Part shown: piece by piece, positions 43,377 to 55,052 of the stretch
How the letters are laid out: each line of letters starts with the position of its first letter
How positions within the stretch are numbered: the stretch's first letter is position 1
Source: Thermothelomyces thermophilus ATCC 42464
Lineage: Eukaryota; Ascomycota; Sordariomycetes; Sordariales; Chaetomiaceae
Direction of reading: 5' to 3'
DNA length: 64,000 nt
Assembly: GCF_000226095.1 (NCBI RefSeq)
Contig: NC_016472.1
Location: 1,860,001-1,924,000, forward strand
Translations under genes and position numbers: made by a program
Notes under the pieces: model-generated
What the model was told of the DNA's origin: nothing
What the model saw: only the letters and a program-made list of their open reading frames with translations
Databases searched by the model: none

Positions 43377-45248
43377 GGCGCCAGAGAGAGTGGATGGCCT
43401 GCGAAGTCGAGTATTGGAGGAGGCGCGGACGTGTCAGAGTCGCCCTAGCCGAGCTTTGCGATGGGGGTTGGCGATGTCGAGTGGCAGAACCCTCCCCTTG
43501 GAGACAACCCTGTCTGGAAAGCGGGAAGCGGGGGGGAGGGGCAGTTGTGGAAGGGTCACCGAACTGAAGGAGCTGCTTGCCGGAAGAGAACGGGAGAAGG
43601 AAAAGGCTGCAGGACGCTGCGAAATGCTGCAAAGGACTCTGGCTTCCAAGTCAAGCTTCACGGTCAGATCGACTGAAGCTTGGAGTTCAAATTTCCAAAC
43701 TGAAGTTGTCAGGCCGGGCAATATGCGGCCAGATGCGCAGGCCGCGTAGCGATCGGACAGGGGGGGGAGGGGTGGGAAGGGGGGAAGCGGGAACAAGAGC
43801 AAGGGTCGGCCGCGAGGAGAGGGGCGCCGAGAAGGTATGCATCGTATGTACGTACATACACGCGACAGAATAGCGTGCGGAAGACCCTAGGTTGCGGAGG
43901 CCCTCGACTGCAGCCCCTCTGTGATTGGTCTCGCAGCGTGGGCGCTTAAACGGGCTGCGAGGCCGCAGAGCCAGTGAGCGAGCTCCCGGAAGCGCCAGAC
44001 CGGGCGGTTCTGGGTATTGCATTAGCCCTGAACCGGTAAGCCTAGGTGGTCGTCCCATCTGGTTGGGTTGCCCGGCGGCCGCCAAGCGTAGTGTTTGCAT
44101 CGACGCGCACACGAGGTTGTTCTGTGAGGCATTGCGCCAAGAAGGGTGATGGGGTCTGCTTGTTGAAGCAACCGACAGTGGGTGTGTGTGTGTAAGTCGC
44201 GGGAAAACGGGAACGTGTGAGCCAAATTTCGAGTCGCGCGTATCGTTAGGTAGAGGCGAGCGGCAGGAAAGAGCGGGGCCCCACCGAGCTCACACGAACC
44301 TGCCAAACATGGGAACATGGGATGCAGGCCCAGCAAGGTCAGCCATGTATAGACGTAGGTACCTAAGGTACTGTACAGGTGTCATTCGTTGGAGAAGCGG
44401 GCCCAGCCGTTGCCGTCGGGCTTGTGCAGGCAGGTAGCCAGCCAGCCATGCGATTCGCCAAAACTCGACTCGAATTGAGTTTGAGACTTGTCCAATCGAC
44501 GGTAATCCGTACTCCATGCATGGGTGTGCTTTGCACGGCACTGTCTTCCGCAGAACGAGGGAAGGAAAGCGAGAGGACGGTGGGAAACTTCAAATTAAAC
44601 AGGGAAAGAAGTTCTTCCCATAATGGAAGGAAAGGTTAAAGAGAGGGGTTAACATCGACCGTCCCCCACCCCCCAATATCACCGCTCATGAACGTGGCCA
44701 GGGAAGGCACGACGTAGCACCAGCTTTTCAACTTGACAATTGGAGCCCTTAGTCAATGAACCATGGCTTTAATTGTCATGAGACGTGTGGCAAGGGAGAA
44801 GCGAACACTGCAAACTCCGTTTTTTTCTTTTCTCTCTCTCTCTCCCCCCCCTAAGAAAAAGGTCAGGTAAGGAAACAAAACTGGTATCTCGACCTCGATT
44901 CTCGGGCCAGCGAGTGTGTACGCTTCATTTCGTAATTGACTACTTCATAGCCTATTAAGCCAAAAAAAAAAAAAGGCCTGCCTGTTTTCAAAACCAAAAC
45001 AGAGTCCGTTTTTCCCTAATCAATCAAATGATCCAGAAAGCCCGAATCATAATGCCCGACAACTAAACTCCTTGCTTGCAATGCTTGTTTCGCTTTTGCT
45101 TGGCCGTCCTCTTTTAAAGAGGTGAAGAAGAATACACAACGGTTCCAACTCGAGAACTGATCCCATCCCGCACATACCAAGCAATTCCACCTCGACACAA
45201 AACAACCACATCGACCGATCAGTGAAGTGTACCAACCAACCCGACGGG
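43377..45248. other. Intergenic, 1.9 kb
   Basis: This lies upstream of the PhoD-like gene and downstream of the Fmp42-like gene (both minus). The first 450 bases are purine-rich on the plus strand, i.e. CT-rich leader on the coding strand. There is one TCCGTACTCC site near 44506 and C/T and A runs at 44820-44850 and 44962-44974. No gene is supported. Confidence 0.6.
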
Positions 45249-45876
45249 TTAGGGAGTCTCCCCTTCCGGAACCCTCTGCCGGGCGATCAGCCGCGCCTTG
45301 GAGCAGACAAAGCCCACCAGGGTCACGCCCACGGCCAGGCCGAGCAGGAGGAGGAGCACGTTGACGGGCACGGGGTCGCCGCCGAAGCGGCGCTCAAACA
45401 GCCAGTCCAGCCCCTCCTGCGCAAAGTTGAGCACGCCCGAGAGCGCGATGACGGTGCCGTAGACGGTCCCGAACGTCTCGAACCCAAACACCTTGGCGCT
45501 GTAGTCCGACACGGCCGTGTAGTAGAAGGGCCGGTACAGCACGAACAGGGTGACGTTGGCGTAGCCGGCCCGGGGGGCTGCGGGGGATGACGCCCAGGAC
45601 GCCGATGGCGGTGGCGAAGAAGACGAGCGCGGCGAGCACCGTCGGGGTCGACGTGTGGTCGAGCACGGTGCCGATGAAGGGGACGGCCAGGATGCCGCCC
45701 AGCGGCAGGGCGACGTCGAAGAAGTTGTTGAGCGGTACGGCGCCCTCGTGCGAGCCCAGGAGGGACTCGTACTGAGAGCGGACCGTGGCGACGAAGAAGT
45801 TGATTCGCGTCATCTGGATGACTGAGCCAGAAGGTTAGTTAGTAGTGGACCTTAGGAGTAGTGAACAAGAATGACC

Positions 45877-45917
<41 letters not shown>

Positions 45918-47087
45918 ATGTATGTATGTATACGTACTAGTAAAGAGGCAGATCAGAATGAACCAGGGGGACTTGATCTGCTCCCAGGCCGTGTAGCCGT
46001 GCATGACGCCCCAGACGCCCGAAAGCTTGTTGACGTGCTCTTCGCGCTCCGTTTGCGCGTCCGCTTTGGAAGAACCGAGCAGGTTTTGGATGCCTTCGAT
46101 CACGTCCGCCCTGTGCCGGCGCTCTTCCTCCTGCAGGAGGGCGGTCTCCTCGTCCACCCGGTCGTATGGCGCCGGCTCCGCGACGGCATGGATGGGCGCT
46201 TCAATCTCCTCTACGAGCTCGCCTACCGTCTTGTACGATTGCGAAGGCATGAGGGTCATCTGCAGCAACGCGATGGCAGCCGGTACGAGGAGGTAGCCCA
46301 GAAAGAACCGCCGGTGGCCGAAGGCGCCATCTGTTTTCTCGTAGACGATGCGGTACGCGAGGAACAGCGCGCTGGATGCGTCGAACGCCCCGGTTAGGAG
46401 GGCAAGGATGAAGCCCGAGCGGCGGGGGAAGGCGTTCGACAGCTGGAAGGAGGAGATGTAGGTGAAGGGACCGCCTAGAGCCAGGCAGAAGTAACCCAGG
46501 AGCAGGGCGTCGAACTCCAGCCGGTTCTCGAACGCCATCAGGAGCGCGCCCGTCGCGAGGGAGAGGCTCCCGAGGAGGCCGCAGACCCTAGGACCGAGAT
46601 GGTCAAGGATCGCCCTGACAGGCAACGCAGCGACGTTGGTAGCCACCGCAGCGACGGTGAACATCAGGTTGAGGTGCATGTCGGCGCAAGTATCCACGGC
46701 ATCGGGCGACCCGTTCTGGGCGGCGCAGATACGCCTGTAAGCGCCCTCGGCCCTCAGCACGGGCTTGATTGCGGCATAGCCAAAGACGATGCCGGCTCCG
46801 AAGAAGCACGAGGCAACCCCGACAATTACTTGGACTGAAAACAGCGTCAATGGCTGGCTAGACAAGCTATCATGGGCCAACTTATGCAATCGCTTCCACT
46901 TGGGCACCTTGAAGGCCCCGACAGCGGCGAGCTGGTCAAGGGTTGTCGGGGGATCCCATCGCTGCGGGAGCGGGTTGAAGGTCAGTTTGCGCGCGCGAGT
47001 GGATGCATCCGAAGTCCTCCTCGGCCGGGAACCGTTGGTAGGAATGGTGGTGAAGGTCTCAATGGACGAGACGCGTTGCAGTGACAT
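45249..47087 (-). CDS. FMP42: MFS transporter, Fmp42/SLC43-like, with a 1-nt frame disruption
   Basis: Exons 47087-45938 and 45821-45249 would give 573 aa. The 116-nt intron joins ICLFT to IIQMTRINFF and contains A38 (plus strand). About twelve hydrophobic segments are present, with the Fmp42-type blocks GIVFGYAAIKPVL, FCLALGGPFTYISSFQL and PFYYTAVSDYSAKVFGF. The summed exon length leaves remainder one. The frame changes between VLGVIP and AGYANVTLFV, at one of two G runs (45572-45577 or 45582-45586, plus strand). One base fewer in either would keep the frame. Everything on both sides is well conserved in character, so an assembly homopolymer error is more likely than decay, though a strain-specific null allele is possible. 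Substrate is unknown; yeast Fmp42 is reported with mitochondria, and SLC43 relatives move amino acids. Confidence 0.85.
45879..45916 (+). repeat. A38 homopolymer in the Fmp42-like intron
   Basis: Thirty-eight A on plus (poly-T on the coding strand) inside intron 45822-45937, filling a third of it. Confidence 0.95.
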
Positions 47088-48062
47088 GGTGGCGGTTTGT
47101 GTGCGGCTAACGTGGCCGAGGAGGAGTCGGGGAGGAATCGAATCACCCACCCACAAAGGCGTGTCGAGGATGCAAAGTATCGGTGGGCCGCTGTAGCCTG
47201 TGTCCCAACCTTCCAACTGCCGACAGGCCTCGGCATGCAGAGTGGGTTTGGCCGACAAGGGGCGATAACAAGATTGGAAAGCGGGAACTGGGAACAGGTC
47301 AAGGTCGGCCTGAAAGGGCACTCTAGTGTGAAAATGGTTCCACTAACTACGTCCCCGAAGCTGTCGCTGTGAAGATGTGATTCGAACTATGTATCGAGCA
47401 GCGGCTTGGGCAGCAGAGGATGGATGGGGTCTCAACGGTCCGAAGAAAGCGATAATGGCTGGGTCGAGAGGATTATGACTGCGCCGCATGAGGCCCGACT
47501 CTGCAATGCATGTGGCCGGTCACCTCGGGGGGGGTTCTCAAGCCTTTGGTCTCAGAGAATATCCCATCACTTGATGAGACGTCTCTCATCTCTTCGGCCC
47601 CCACCGTCTCTTTTATACGGAGCACCTCCCAAAGCGTACTCAGTTCTCCAATGTGGTTGGTGGTTGATAAGCGGATGGCTCGTTGGATCTGAAAGGCTGA
47701 GCGCAAGTTGTTTCAAAACCGATGATGCAATTGGCATTCCGCTGACCTCCCCCCCGTGGCCCCGCTGCAAGATCGGTTTGCTCCCGCATGCAGCAGCCCC
47801 ACTCCACCGACTCGGGGCGGAGTCGATGCCCCGGAAGCCCGGAGGCCCCACCGGGACAGTGGGCCGCTTGTCGGGTGGTTAAAGAAGAACGGCGCGGTCG
47901 CTAAAATCAGAGCGAATAGACGATCGCTTTCCCTGACATCTTGAAAATGGGTATCCTGTTTGCTCACTACTGCTTCGGGCGCCAATGGAGTCTGTCGGGC
48001 TCGAAAATACATCGACGCCGTGCCCAAGACCCTACTGTACATACGGCCGTCCCGTACTCTTT
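47088..48062. other. Intergenic, 1 kb
   Basis: Promoter of the Fmp42-like gene (-) and 3' flank of Hos2 (-). Frames up to 158 codons (47406-47882, +) have no recognisable motif. No repeat of note. Confidence 0.55.
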
Positions 48063-49553
48063 TTAAAATTCCCCTTCTTGTCCTAACCCTTCCTCCTGAA
48101 TCTTCCTCAACCCTCCGTCCTTCTCTTCACTTTCTTCCTTCAAGCGTGCTTCCACATCGTCCCTAATCGGCCCGAGATCAGGAGGGATAATGGTGCTCTG
48201 GACGCTGGGCGCGTGCGAAACGAAGCGGAGCTGCTCGTGTACGTGAGCGACAATCTCGCGCAGCCGCTTGTCCGAGTTGCGGTTATGGCGCGGCTCGTTC
48301 ATGCTCTGCTCGAGTGTCGGGAACAGCGTGTCATGGATGAAATGCTCACGCCACGGCGCGTGCTCGGGAATGGTTTCGGGGATCCGCGTGTCGGCTCCGA
48401 TGGCGATCGATGTCTCGTATGCCCAGGCACGTGCAACGTTGCGCGGCGTGTATCCGCCGCCGCCAAACATAATCATCGGTAGGCCGAGGCTCTTGCAGTA
48501 CCGCACGCAGGCGCCGTGGCCCTGGACGCGGAGGTTGAAGCGACCGAGACGGTCGCCTGCCAGCGAGTCCGCGCCACATTGTAGCGCAATGGCGCTCGGC
48601 CGGTAGCGCTCGTTGATGGGACCAATGATGCTCTGGAAGAGGTTCTCGTACTGTTCGTCCGTGATGCCGTCTTGTAGGGGGACGTTGATGGCGTGGTGCG
48701 CTCCCGGGTTGTGCTCGCTCTTTGGCCCATTGTCCTCGAGCGCACCGGTGCCGGGAAAGAAGGTCTCCGGGTGGTACTTGTGGAACGAGACGGTCATGAC
48801 GCGGTCGGTCGAGTAAAAGGCCTCTTCGACGCCATCGCCGTGGTGCACATCAATGTCGATGTACAACACGCGTGGGTAGATGCGCAGCAGCTGTAATATG
48901 GCGAGCACAATGTCGTTGATATAGCAGAAGCCCGATGCCTCGTACTTCTTGGCGTGGTGTAGCCCGCCGCCCCAAGCGATGGCGATATCGGACTGGTTGT
49001 TGGTGATCTTGCGCGCAGCGTCGAGTGAGCATCCCGCCGACATGGAGCAGTAGTTGTAGAGCCCATGGAAGAGCGGGCAGTCACTCCCGCCGAGGTTGTA
49101 CTTGACCTCCTTGTCAGAGTTGTCTATATCCTGTGGCTGGTCTTCGGGGGTTGCTGTTGACAAGTAGTCGAGATAGTCGCTCGAGTGAAACGCATTGAGC
49201 TCCTCGTACGTGGCCTCCCGCGTCACGTAGTTGTCCATGGCAAAGGGCATTCCGTACGATGTGACAAGGCTCTTGGTTAGCGTCAGGCGCCACGGCTTCA
49301 TGGGGTGCGTCTGTCCAAAGTGATGCTTCTCCATCTCGGGCGTGGCGTGGTACGAGACCCTGTACCCCTTGGGACGGACAATGCCGTACTCCTGCGCCGC
49401 GAACTTCATCTTGTTGAAGAAGATGGCATTTTCGCGGTCGTCAGCCTTGCCGAGCGGGACGGCGTACTCTTCCACGATGGGGTCATCGGCCTCGATATTG
49501 TGAGGCAGATAGTTGGGCTTTGGGGGCCTATATTGGTAGGCCGAGACATCCAT
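48063..49553 (-). CDS. HOS2: Class I histone deacetylase, Hos2 type
   Basis: Single exon, 496 aa. I start at the ATG 49553 (MDVSAYQYRPPKPNYL); a GTG two codons upstream is not a likely start. The HDAC domain covers about 65-430, with YHATPEMEKHHFGQTHPMKP, the active-site pair in GGLHHAKK (His about 199-200), the metal-binding DIDVHHGDGVEEAFY, and GGGGYTPRNVARAWAYET. Hos2 character rather than Rpd3 is supported by the HFGQTHPMKP start of the domain and the C-terminal SHAPSVQ block. Hos2 is the catalytic subunit of the Set3 complex, which deacetylates H3/H4 in coding regions and in fungi affects development and virulence. The tail is Glu/Lys-rich. It diverges from the ING gene across a 1.07-kb spacer. 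Confidence 0.95.
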   Translation of the reverse strand: MDVSAYQYRPPKPNYLPHNIEADDPIVEEYAVPLGKADDRENAIFFNKMKFAAQEYGIVRPKGYRVSYHATPEMEKHHFGQTHPMKPWRLTLTKSLVTSYGMPFAMDNYVTREATYEELNAFHSSDYLDYLSTATPEDQPQDIDNSDKEVKYNLGGSDCPLFHGLYNYCSMSAGCSLDAARKITNNQSDIAIAWGGGLHHAKKYEASGFCYINDIVLAILQLLRIYPRVLYIDIDVHHGDGVEEAFYSTDRVMTVSFHKYHPETFFPGTGALEDNGPKSEHNPGAHHAINVPLQDGITDEQYENLFQSIIGPINERYRPSAIALQCGADSLAGDRLGRFNLRVQGHGACVRYCKSLGLPMIMFGGGGYTPRNVARAWAYETSIAIGADTRIPETIPEHAPWREHFIHDTLFPTLEQSMNEPRHNRNSDKRLREIVAHVHEQLRFVSHAPSVQSTIIPPDLGPIRDDVEARLKEESEEKDGGLRKIQEEGLGQEGEF

Positions 49554-50624
49554 CGTCACACTTGGTGTTCGCTATGTCAAGACCTAGGTACCTGGCCCCC
49601 GAGAGGAACACCACGGATCGGGGCCCGGTAAAAAGAAGGGCACTGCGATGCAATCTCTGGATTTGTTGAACTGAGGGGCCGATAACGGGGTTTCTTTTTC
49701 AACGAAAATAAATCTGGGCGTAGCTTAGTGGATGCAAAAGGCGAGAACGATGCTGATAGCGGTTATGGTACTGTCAAAAGCGCTTACGAATGATCCGGAT
49801 TGTTGATGATGGAGCTTGCATGGATTCGGATCTCGAATCGAACAAATCCGCGGCACCCTCCATGTGGCGATCGACCCTTGAGCTTGGCATCCGTTAGGCC
49901 TGATTTGGCTAGCGTAGTCAATGCCCCTGCCACTTCCCCTTTCCACAGAGGCCCAGTGGCATCGAGGTTTTCGGGCTTCTCATTGGGCAGGCTGACCGCC
50001 GAACTTCTTCCGCTGAGAGGGCAACCACGGATTTTGGCCGACTGGCGCGACAAGAGAGAGTCCGTACTTGCTCGCTCTCCACATGGAAGAATCTGGCCTC
50101 GAACTATCCGTATCCAGCTCGACTTTCATCAAATCCCCAGACCGCGCATCCTCTGGAAGACAGGGGTGCGGGCTACCTGGCGTCTGAAATTATCCCTTTT
50201 GGTACTGCGCAAGGTGAGCCTGTGGAATTTTCCTCCGTGAAGCACTTTTCCATAGGGAACTTCTGAGCAGAGCCGAGCCGCCCTGCGTCATCCACAATTT
50301 GGCTTCGTTCCACCTGTTTCGCGTACCGCGATTATGCTTGTTCAGTGCTTTCACAACCATTTATTGGTGTGTCTTTGAGCCTACAAGTCCTGGCGGTATT
50401 TCTCGTCTGCCACAGTTCAACTCGCTGCTGCACTTCCCAAGGTTGGGGGGGCTCCTGGGCCCAGGCTCTCTGCAGCAGGTTCGCTGCGCCAGCGCTTCGT
50501 CCCCCTCAAGTCAGGTTGGCTTGCAGTGGGGGAGACCCGCGTCACAAGCTTCAACTCTAGCCTCATCAGAACGTGATTCCAAGCGGGCAGTGCACTACGT
50601 ACGCCGTACGGCGGGTTAACAGCC
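49554..50624. other. Divergent intergenic region, 1.07 kb
   Basis: Shared upstream space of Hos2 (-) and the ING protein (+). It has no repeat, no obvious gene and no clear promoter element. Confidence 0.6.
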
Positions 50625-52103
50625 ATGCCTAGAGACGATTTATCTATCGACTTCGTCAGGAAGATGCCACCTGCCGAACCGCTCGACCCGGCACTGATCC
50701 TCGACGAGTTTATCAACAGGACCCAGAACCTGGCTGAGGAGTTGCGCTTCCTGCAAGAAGAGATCGCAGACAAGGATCGTCAATATGACAAGCTGGTGCG
50801 GGAGATTGAAGAACGGGATGGGCGCATCCAGAAGTGGATCAAGGCACACGGCAGCCACCATCCAAACCCAAAAGAGGAGGAATATCGGGCAACCATAAGG
50901 AAGAATTTTGAGCTAGCGGAGCAGTTGTCGAACGAGAAGATTGCTTTGACCCAGAAGTTGCAGCAGAACTTGGACAAGCATACTCGCCAGCTCGACATGC
51001 AGATCAAGATGCTCTACGACCGCGGCGAGCCCGGTTTTACCGACCCCGATGAACTCCCCTCTCTCCTGCGCCCTAGTGCTGCTAACGCGACGAACGGGAC
51101 TGGTGGCCCCCGAGGCGCGAATGCGGCGAATGCTATTTCCTCAGCTCTTAACAACATACCGCAAGCCCGGGCGGCAAATGCACAGGTTCGCAGTGCTCAG
51201 ACTCAGCAACAAGTTTCGGCTTCGGCGCCTGCCACCCCGGCAGCGAGCATGATCATGAACCGCCAGGCGAGAGAGAGCTCAGCCGGCCCGGCAACGAAGC
51301 GCGTGCCCCGGTCGAATAGCGGATTGGGCACCCTGCCCGCGACATCGAGCGGGCTAGCCCGCCACTCTTCGCTCGGGCCAGGCACGCCTAAGGGGGCCCA
51401 GACGGCCGCGGGCGTTCAGCGCGCTGGTAGCGCTGGGCCGCGGGCCACATCCAAGGCCACGCTCGCCGGCGGGGTGCGCAAGGCAGGCACACCTTCCAGT
51501 GCAGGCGGCCGCAAAAAGGGGACGCCGGCAGCCGGCGCTGGCGTCCAAAAATCCGGCTTGTCCCGCGTCAAGCGCGCCGCCAAGAACTCACCCTCCTCCG
51601 CCGCCGAAAGCGAGCTCTCTGACGCCGAATCAGCCAGCGACGACGAGAGCGATACGCGCACCGGCGGCCGCGGCACCCCGGCCGCGTCTCTCTCCCGCTC
51701 CGCCTCCAACCAAGCCGCCGCCTCGCTCCCGACAGGTGGCGCCGGCGCCGGCAATCGCGACTCGAGCCTTCACAACCGCACCCCCTCGGGCACCAGCAGC
51801 TACCCCAACGGCAACAACAGCAACGGGGCAGACCGAAACACCGCCCACCCGCGGAGCCCCCACCCGGGGCGCGGGATCAAGGAAGAAGACGTGGACATGA
51901 TCGACGTGGAGGACGACGAGGCCGGCGACGACCGCAAGTACTGCTCGTGCCAGAACGTCAGCTTCGGCAACATGGTGGCCTGCGACAACGACCAGTGCCC
52001 CTACGAGTGGTTCCACTGGGGCTGCGTCGGGCTCAAGAGCGAGCCCAACGGGACGTGGTACTGTCCCGAGTGTAGTGAAAAGTTGAAGCGGAAAGGGAGT
52101 TAG
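50625..52103 (+). CDS. ING-family protein with C-terminal PHD finger
   Basis: Single exon, 492 aa. The N-terminal ING domain (residues about 15-130, coiled coil) includes [23 protein letters not shown] split by helix breaks and [18 protein letters not shown] 300-residue Ala/Gly/Ser/Thr-rich linker with scattered Lys/Arg follows. The C4HC3 PHD finger is at about 440-483 ([35 protein letters not shown]) and ends in a basic tail. ING PHD fingers read H3K4me3; yeast relatives are Yng1 (NuA3), Yng2 (NuA4) and Pho23 (Rpd3L). The sequence does not settle which complex this one joins. It sits next to the Hos2 deacetylase, but I would not read function into that adjacency. Confidence 0.93.
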   Translation: MPRDDLSIDFVRKMPPAEPLDPALILDEFINRTQNLAEELRFLQEEIADKDRQYDKLVREIEERDGRIQKWIKAHGSHHPNPKEEEYRATIRKNFELAEQLSNEKIALTQKLQQNLDKHTRQLDMQIKMLYDRGEPGFTDPDELPSLLRPSAANATNGTGGPRGANAANAISSALNNIPQARAANAQVRSAQTQQQVSASAPATPAASMIMNRQARESSAGPATKRVPRSNSGLGTLPATSSGLARHSSLGPGTPKGAQTAAGVQRAGSAGPRATSKATLAGGVRKAGTPSSAGGRKKGTPAAGAGVQKSGLSRVKRAAKNSPSSAAESELSDAESASDDESDTRTGGRGTPAASLSRSASNQAAASLPTGGAGAGNRDSSLHNRTPSGTSSYPNGNNSNGADRNTAHPRSPHPGRGIKEEDVDMIDVEDDEAGDDRKYCSCQNVSFGNMVACDNDQCPYEWFHWGCVGLKSEPNGTWYCPECSEKLKRKGS

Positions 52104-52830
52104 CTAGCCCCGCAAGGGCTTTGCCCTCGCTCCTTAGTGGTTATTTTTTTGCATCGGTGTAGGTTGGGACAGACATCACAGTGGTCATACAAGGCGTTTT
52201 AAAGGTGTTGAGGAAGGACCGGGCGGTTATTACGAGCGCATGTCCCATTCGCCGTCAACGGCAACGGCAGCGACGAGTCCGAAATCGACTTGATCGTTTC
52301 TTTGTGCAGGACTTAGAGATCGGAACTTGCGTGACGATTTTGGCAACGAGTAGGACGGCTTGAGATGCAGGCTCGGTCGCCGTCGAGATTGTTGTGTGTG
52401 AATCCCAACTTTCTGCCCTCGCCTGGTCTATCACTACTCTCCGATGGGAGCTGGCTGGAACCTTAACTCACTTACGCAGATCAAGTGCGTAACAGACAAG
52501 AGTCGCTACCGACACATGCACAGCGCAAGGACGATTCAAATCGACCTTGATAATCACGGCTACTACAAAATGTCTATAAGTGCTAAATGGTAGGCTAAAG
52601 TTCGTCCACTGTTTACTCTGCCAGGGGCAAAGTGCTGAGAAGACAAGGCCATACCACGTCATATTAACCACCACCGAGGGTGTTTTGTTTTTTCACCCTC
52701 CAAATCCATATGCAAAGGTCGCCATATTATGATATGTATCAGGCCCAAGAACGCAGAAGAAAGAGTAAGCCCGCCTCACCGACATGCCGATGACGCATAG
52801 GAACACCGCTGCTCCCAAGGAGAGCACCGC
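52104..52830. other. Convergent spacer, 0.73 kb
   Basis: 3' flanks of the ING gene (+) and Ugp1 (-). Moderately AT-rich; no supported gene or repeat. Confidence 0.6.
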
Positions 52831-55052
52831 TTAGTGCTCGAGCAGGCGCAAGCTACCCTGGACGACGACGTTTTCCAGGATGGAGCCCGGCGGGATGTCG
52901 ATCGTCTGGCCCTCAGTCGCGACGATGATGACGGTGCCCTTGAGGGTGACGCCGCGGCCGAGGTTAACGGCACCCGTGATGGTGAGATGGTCGAGCTCGA
53001 TGATCTTGGGGATACTGGGGATGCGCTTCTGGAAGTCGGACACCTTCTTAAAGTCGCTGCCGAGCTTGATGAGCGGGGCGTCTCCGAAGCGGTTGGCGCT
53101 CATCTGCAACTGGCCGTGCTTAACAGTGTACAGATCCGACTTGACGAGCATCAGGTCTGAGCAGGTCTTGACGGGCAGGAAACGGCGGCGCGGCACGTTG
53201 ACGCCGTGGGCGTTCCTGAAGTGCTTGATGGCGGCGCCCACGGCCGTCTCGAGCTGCAGAATGCTGATGTCCGACTCGCCCTTCTTGTCACCGGGGATGG
53301 TCTTGCCGTTGGGGATGATCTCCATCTCGAGTTCGTTGTTCTCCACCACGCGCTTGATGGCATGGAGGTTCATCCAAATGTTGTTGGTGTTGAAGTACTT
53401 GAACTTCTTGATCGACTTGAACTCATTGACGTGCTCCTTGGGGACCTGAGCGATTTCGAGCAGACGCACGCTGCCTTCATAGTCGATAATGGTACCGCCC
53501 TTGACGTCGGCTTTGGTCTTGTTTGTCAGCTCCATGATGTACTCCGCCCCGCTCTCTACCATGTGCTGGAGGATACGAAGGTCGACGACGGCGCCAAGGT
53601 TGTCGGCGTTGGAAAGGAAGATGATCTCGATGCCGCGCTCAAGCAGCTTATCCAGGGTGCCCGAGTTGTACAGGGACTCGAAGACGTCGCCGTGTCCCGG
53701 CGGGTACCAGTCGTGAAGGGGGGAGTCGAAAGACTTGGGCACTGGGAGGAGGGAGTCCTTGTAGATTCTGGGATAGCGGGACTGGTTGAAGGTGAGGATG
53801 TCCACCCCGTGGCCCTCGTACTTCTTGATGATAGCGGCGGTATCCTCGTCCGTGTTGAACGAGTTCATCAGGACGATGGGGACATTGGCGCCATATGTGC
53901 GATTGAGGTACTCGACTTGGCGGACCGACATGTCGAGGAAGGACATGCCATCGCGAACTTCGATGACCGACTTAGGGCCGACGCAACCCATAGAGGTACC
54001 CAGGCCGCCGTTGAGCTTCAGCACTGCCAGCTTGTTGAGGAATTGGACGGCTTCCGAGTTGGGAAGATCGTCGTAGTCGACAACCTGGCCCTCGGCAGGA
54101 GGCGCAATGCGATCCCATGAACTGCGGCAGCCCTTGTCAGCCCTCGCCTTGTTTCCATCACAAAAAGCACTTACACCTCGTTGCCCTTGGCCTTGTCGTT
54201 CAGGTACCGGCGGAAAAGCGTGAAGAAGTTGTCCATCTCGGTCTCGAACAACTGTATCACCCGTTAGATGCCAATCTTGTTCGTCCCTTGCCCAATCAAC
54301 AAACCGCCACTTGCCTTCTTCTGCTCCGGGTCCTTCACAGTCTCGGCCAGGTTCGTAAGCGCATTGCGCATTTGGGCGGCCGCGATGTTGGTCGAGGTGT
54401 TCTCGAAGGCCTGTCGAGAATCCGTGAGTTAGTCTGACGTCATTTTCTCCAAATGCTGGGCAAGAGCGGAAAAATAGAACCCAAAAAAAAATCGAAAACT
54501 ATCGACAACAATATCCGGGACCGTCACTTGCGGCTTGTCTTCTCGCTTTTCCTCATCCTTGGCTTTGGAAAAAGGGTCCGTACAAACGCGCATGCCGTAT
54601 GGCAGAGCCCGGGAGTCTGTTTAGGAGCCCAAGGGTTTGAAGAAGACTCCCATGTCGGCCCGTAACTCGGCCAAAGCACCTTCTTGCTCCCTCGTAAAAG
54701 GGGGCTTGGATAGTGGCGCCCTGGTGTCGGAGCCAAGGTAGGGCGCTGGCATTGAGCATACAATTGCGTAACCGTCCACCGCCAGTGTCACTGACGCAGC
54801 TGCGAGGGCTCAGGTCCCCCGTCACGGCTCCTCAACTGCTTGGCCGCCCAAACAGCGTTTGGTATGGGCAACGGCTTCCCGCACGCTACCCACGAATGAC
54901 TGCTCAAGAATGGACGTTGGAAATAGAACATTGAAAGAACTTACCATGTGGGATCTTGTCTTGCCATGATGCCTCTTGGCGAACTCGGTATCGTCGTTGG
55001 TGCCCGGCTTAAGGTGCGTGGGAAGGGCGCTCTTGACTCCTTGTGCCGCCAT
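52831..55052 (-). CDS. UGP1: UTP-glucose-1-phosphate uridylyltransferase
   Basis: Four exons on the minus strand, 55052-54945, 54410-54315, 54251-54175 and 54121-52831, give 523 aa, normal for eukaryotic UGPase. The first intron is 534 nt. The second (54252-54314) begins GC instead of GT, in the strong context AAG-GCAAGT, and no GT alternative keeps frame. The third is 53 nt. Visible parts are [18 protein letters not shown], the nucleotide-binding loop [13 protein letters not shown] at about 128-140, the substrate region [34 protein letters not shown], and a C-terminal left-handed beta-helix ending LRLLEH. The enzyme makes UDP-glucose from glucose-1-P and UTP in the cytosol, feeding glucan, glycogen, trehalose and glycoprotein synthesis. 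Confidence 0.97.
54252..54314 (-). other. UGP1: GC-AG intron of UGP1
   Basis: On the coding strand the intron starts GCAAGTGGCG and ends GATACAG, with a CATCTAAC branch site. Flanking exons read PEQKK and [10 protein letters not shown] without a break. GC donors are known to need this strong AAG|GCAAGT context. Confidence 0.85.

Noticed and set aside
46860-46960. Possible missed intron in the Fmp42-like gene between KWKRL and VQVIVG
   Set aside because: A good acceptor (TTTTCAG) exists, but no donor in matching phase precedes it, so I kept the exon uninterrupted.
47406-47882. 158-codon plus frame before Hos2's end
   Set aside because: Patternless composition and no splice or domain support.
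53206-54120. 304-codon plus-strand frame opposite Ugp1
   Set aside because: Antisense shadow of a conserved housekeeping exon.
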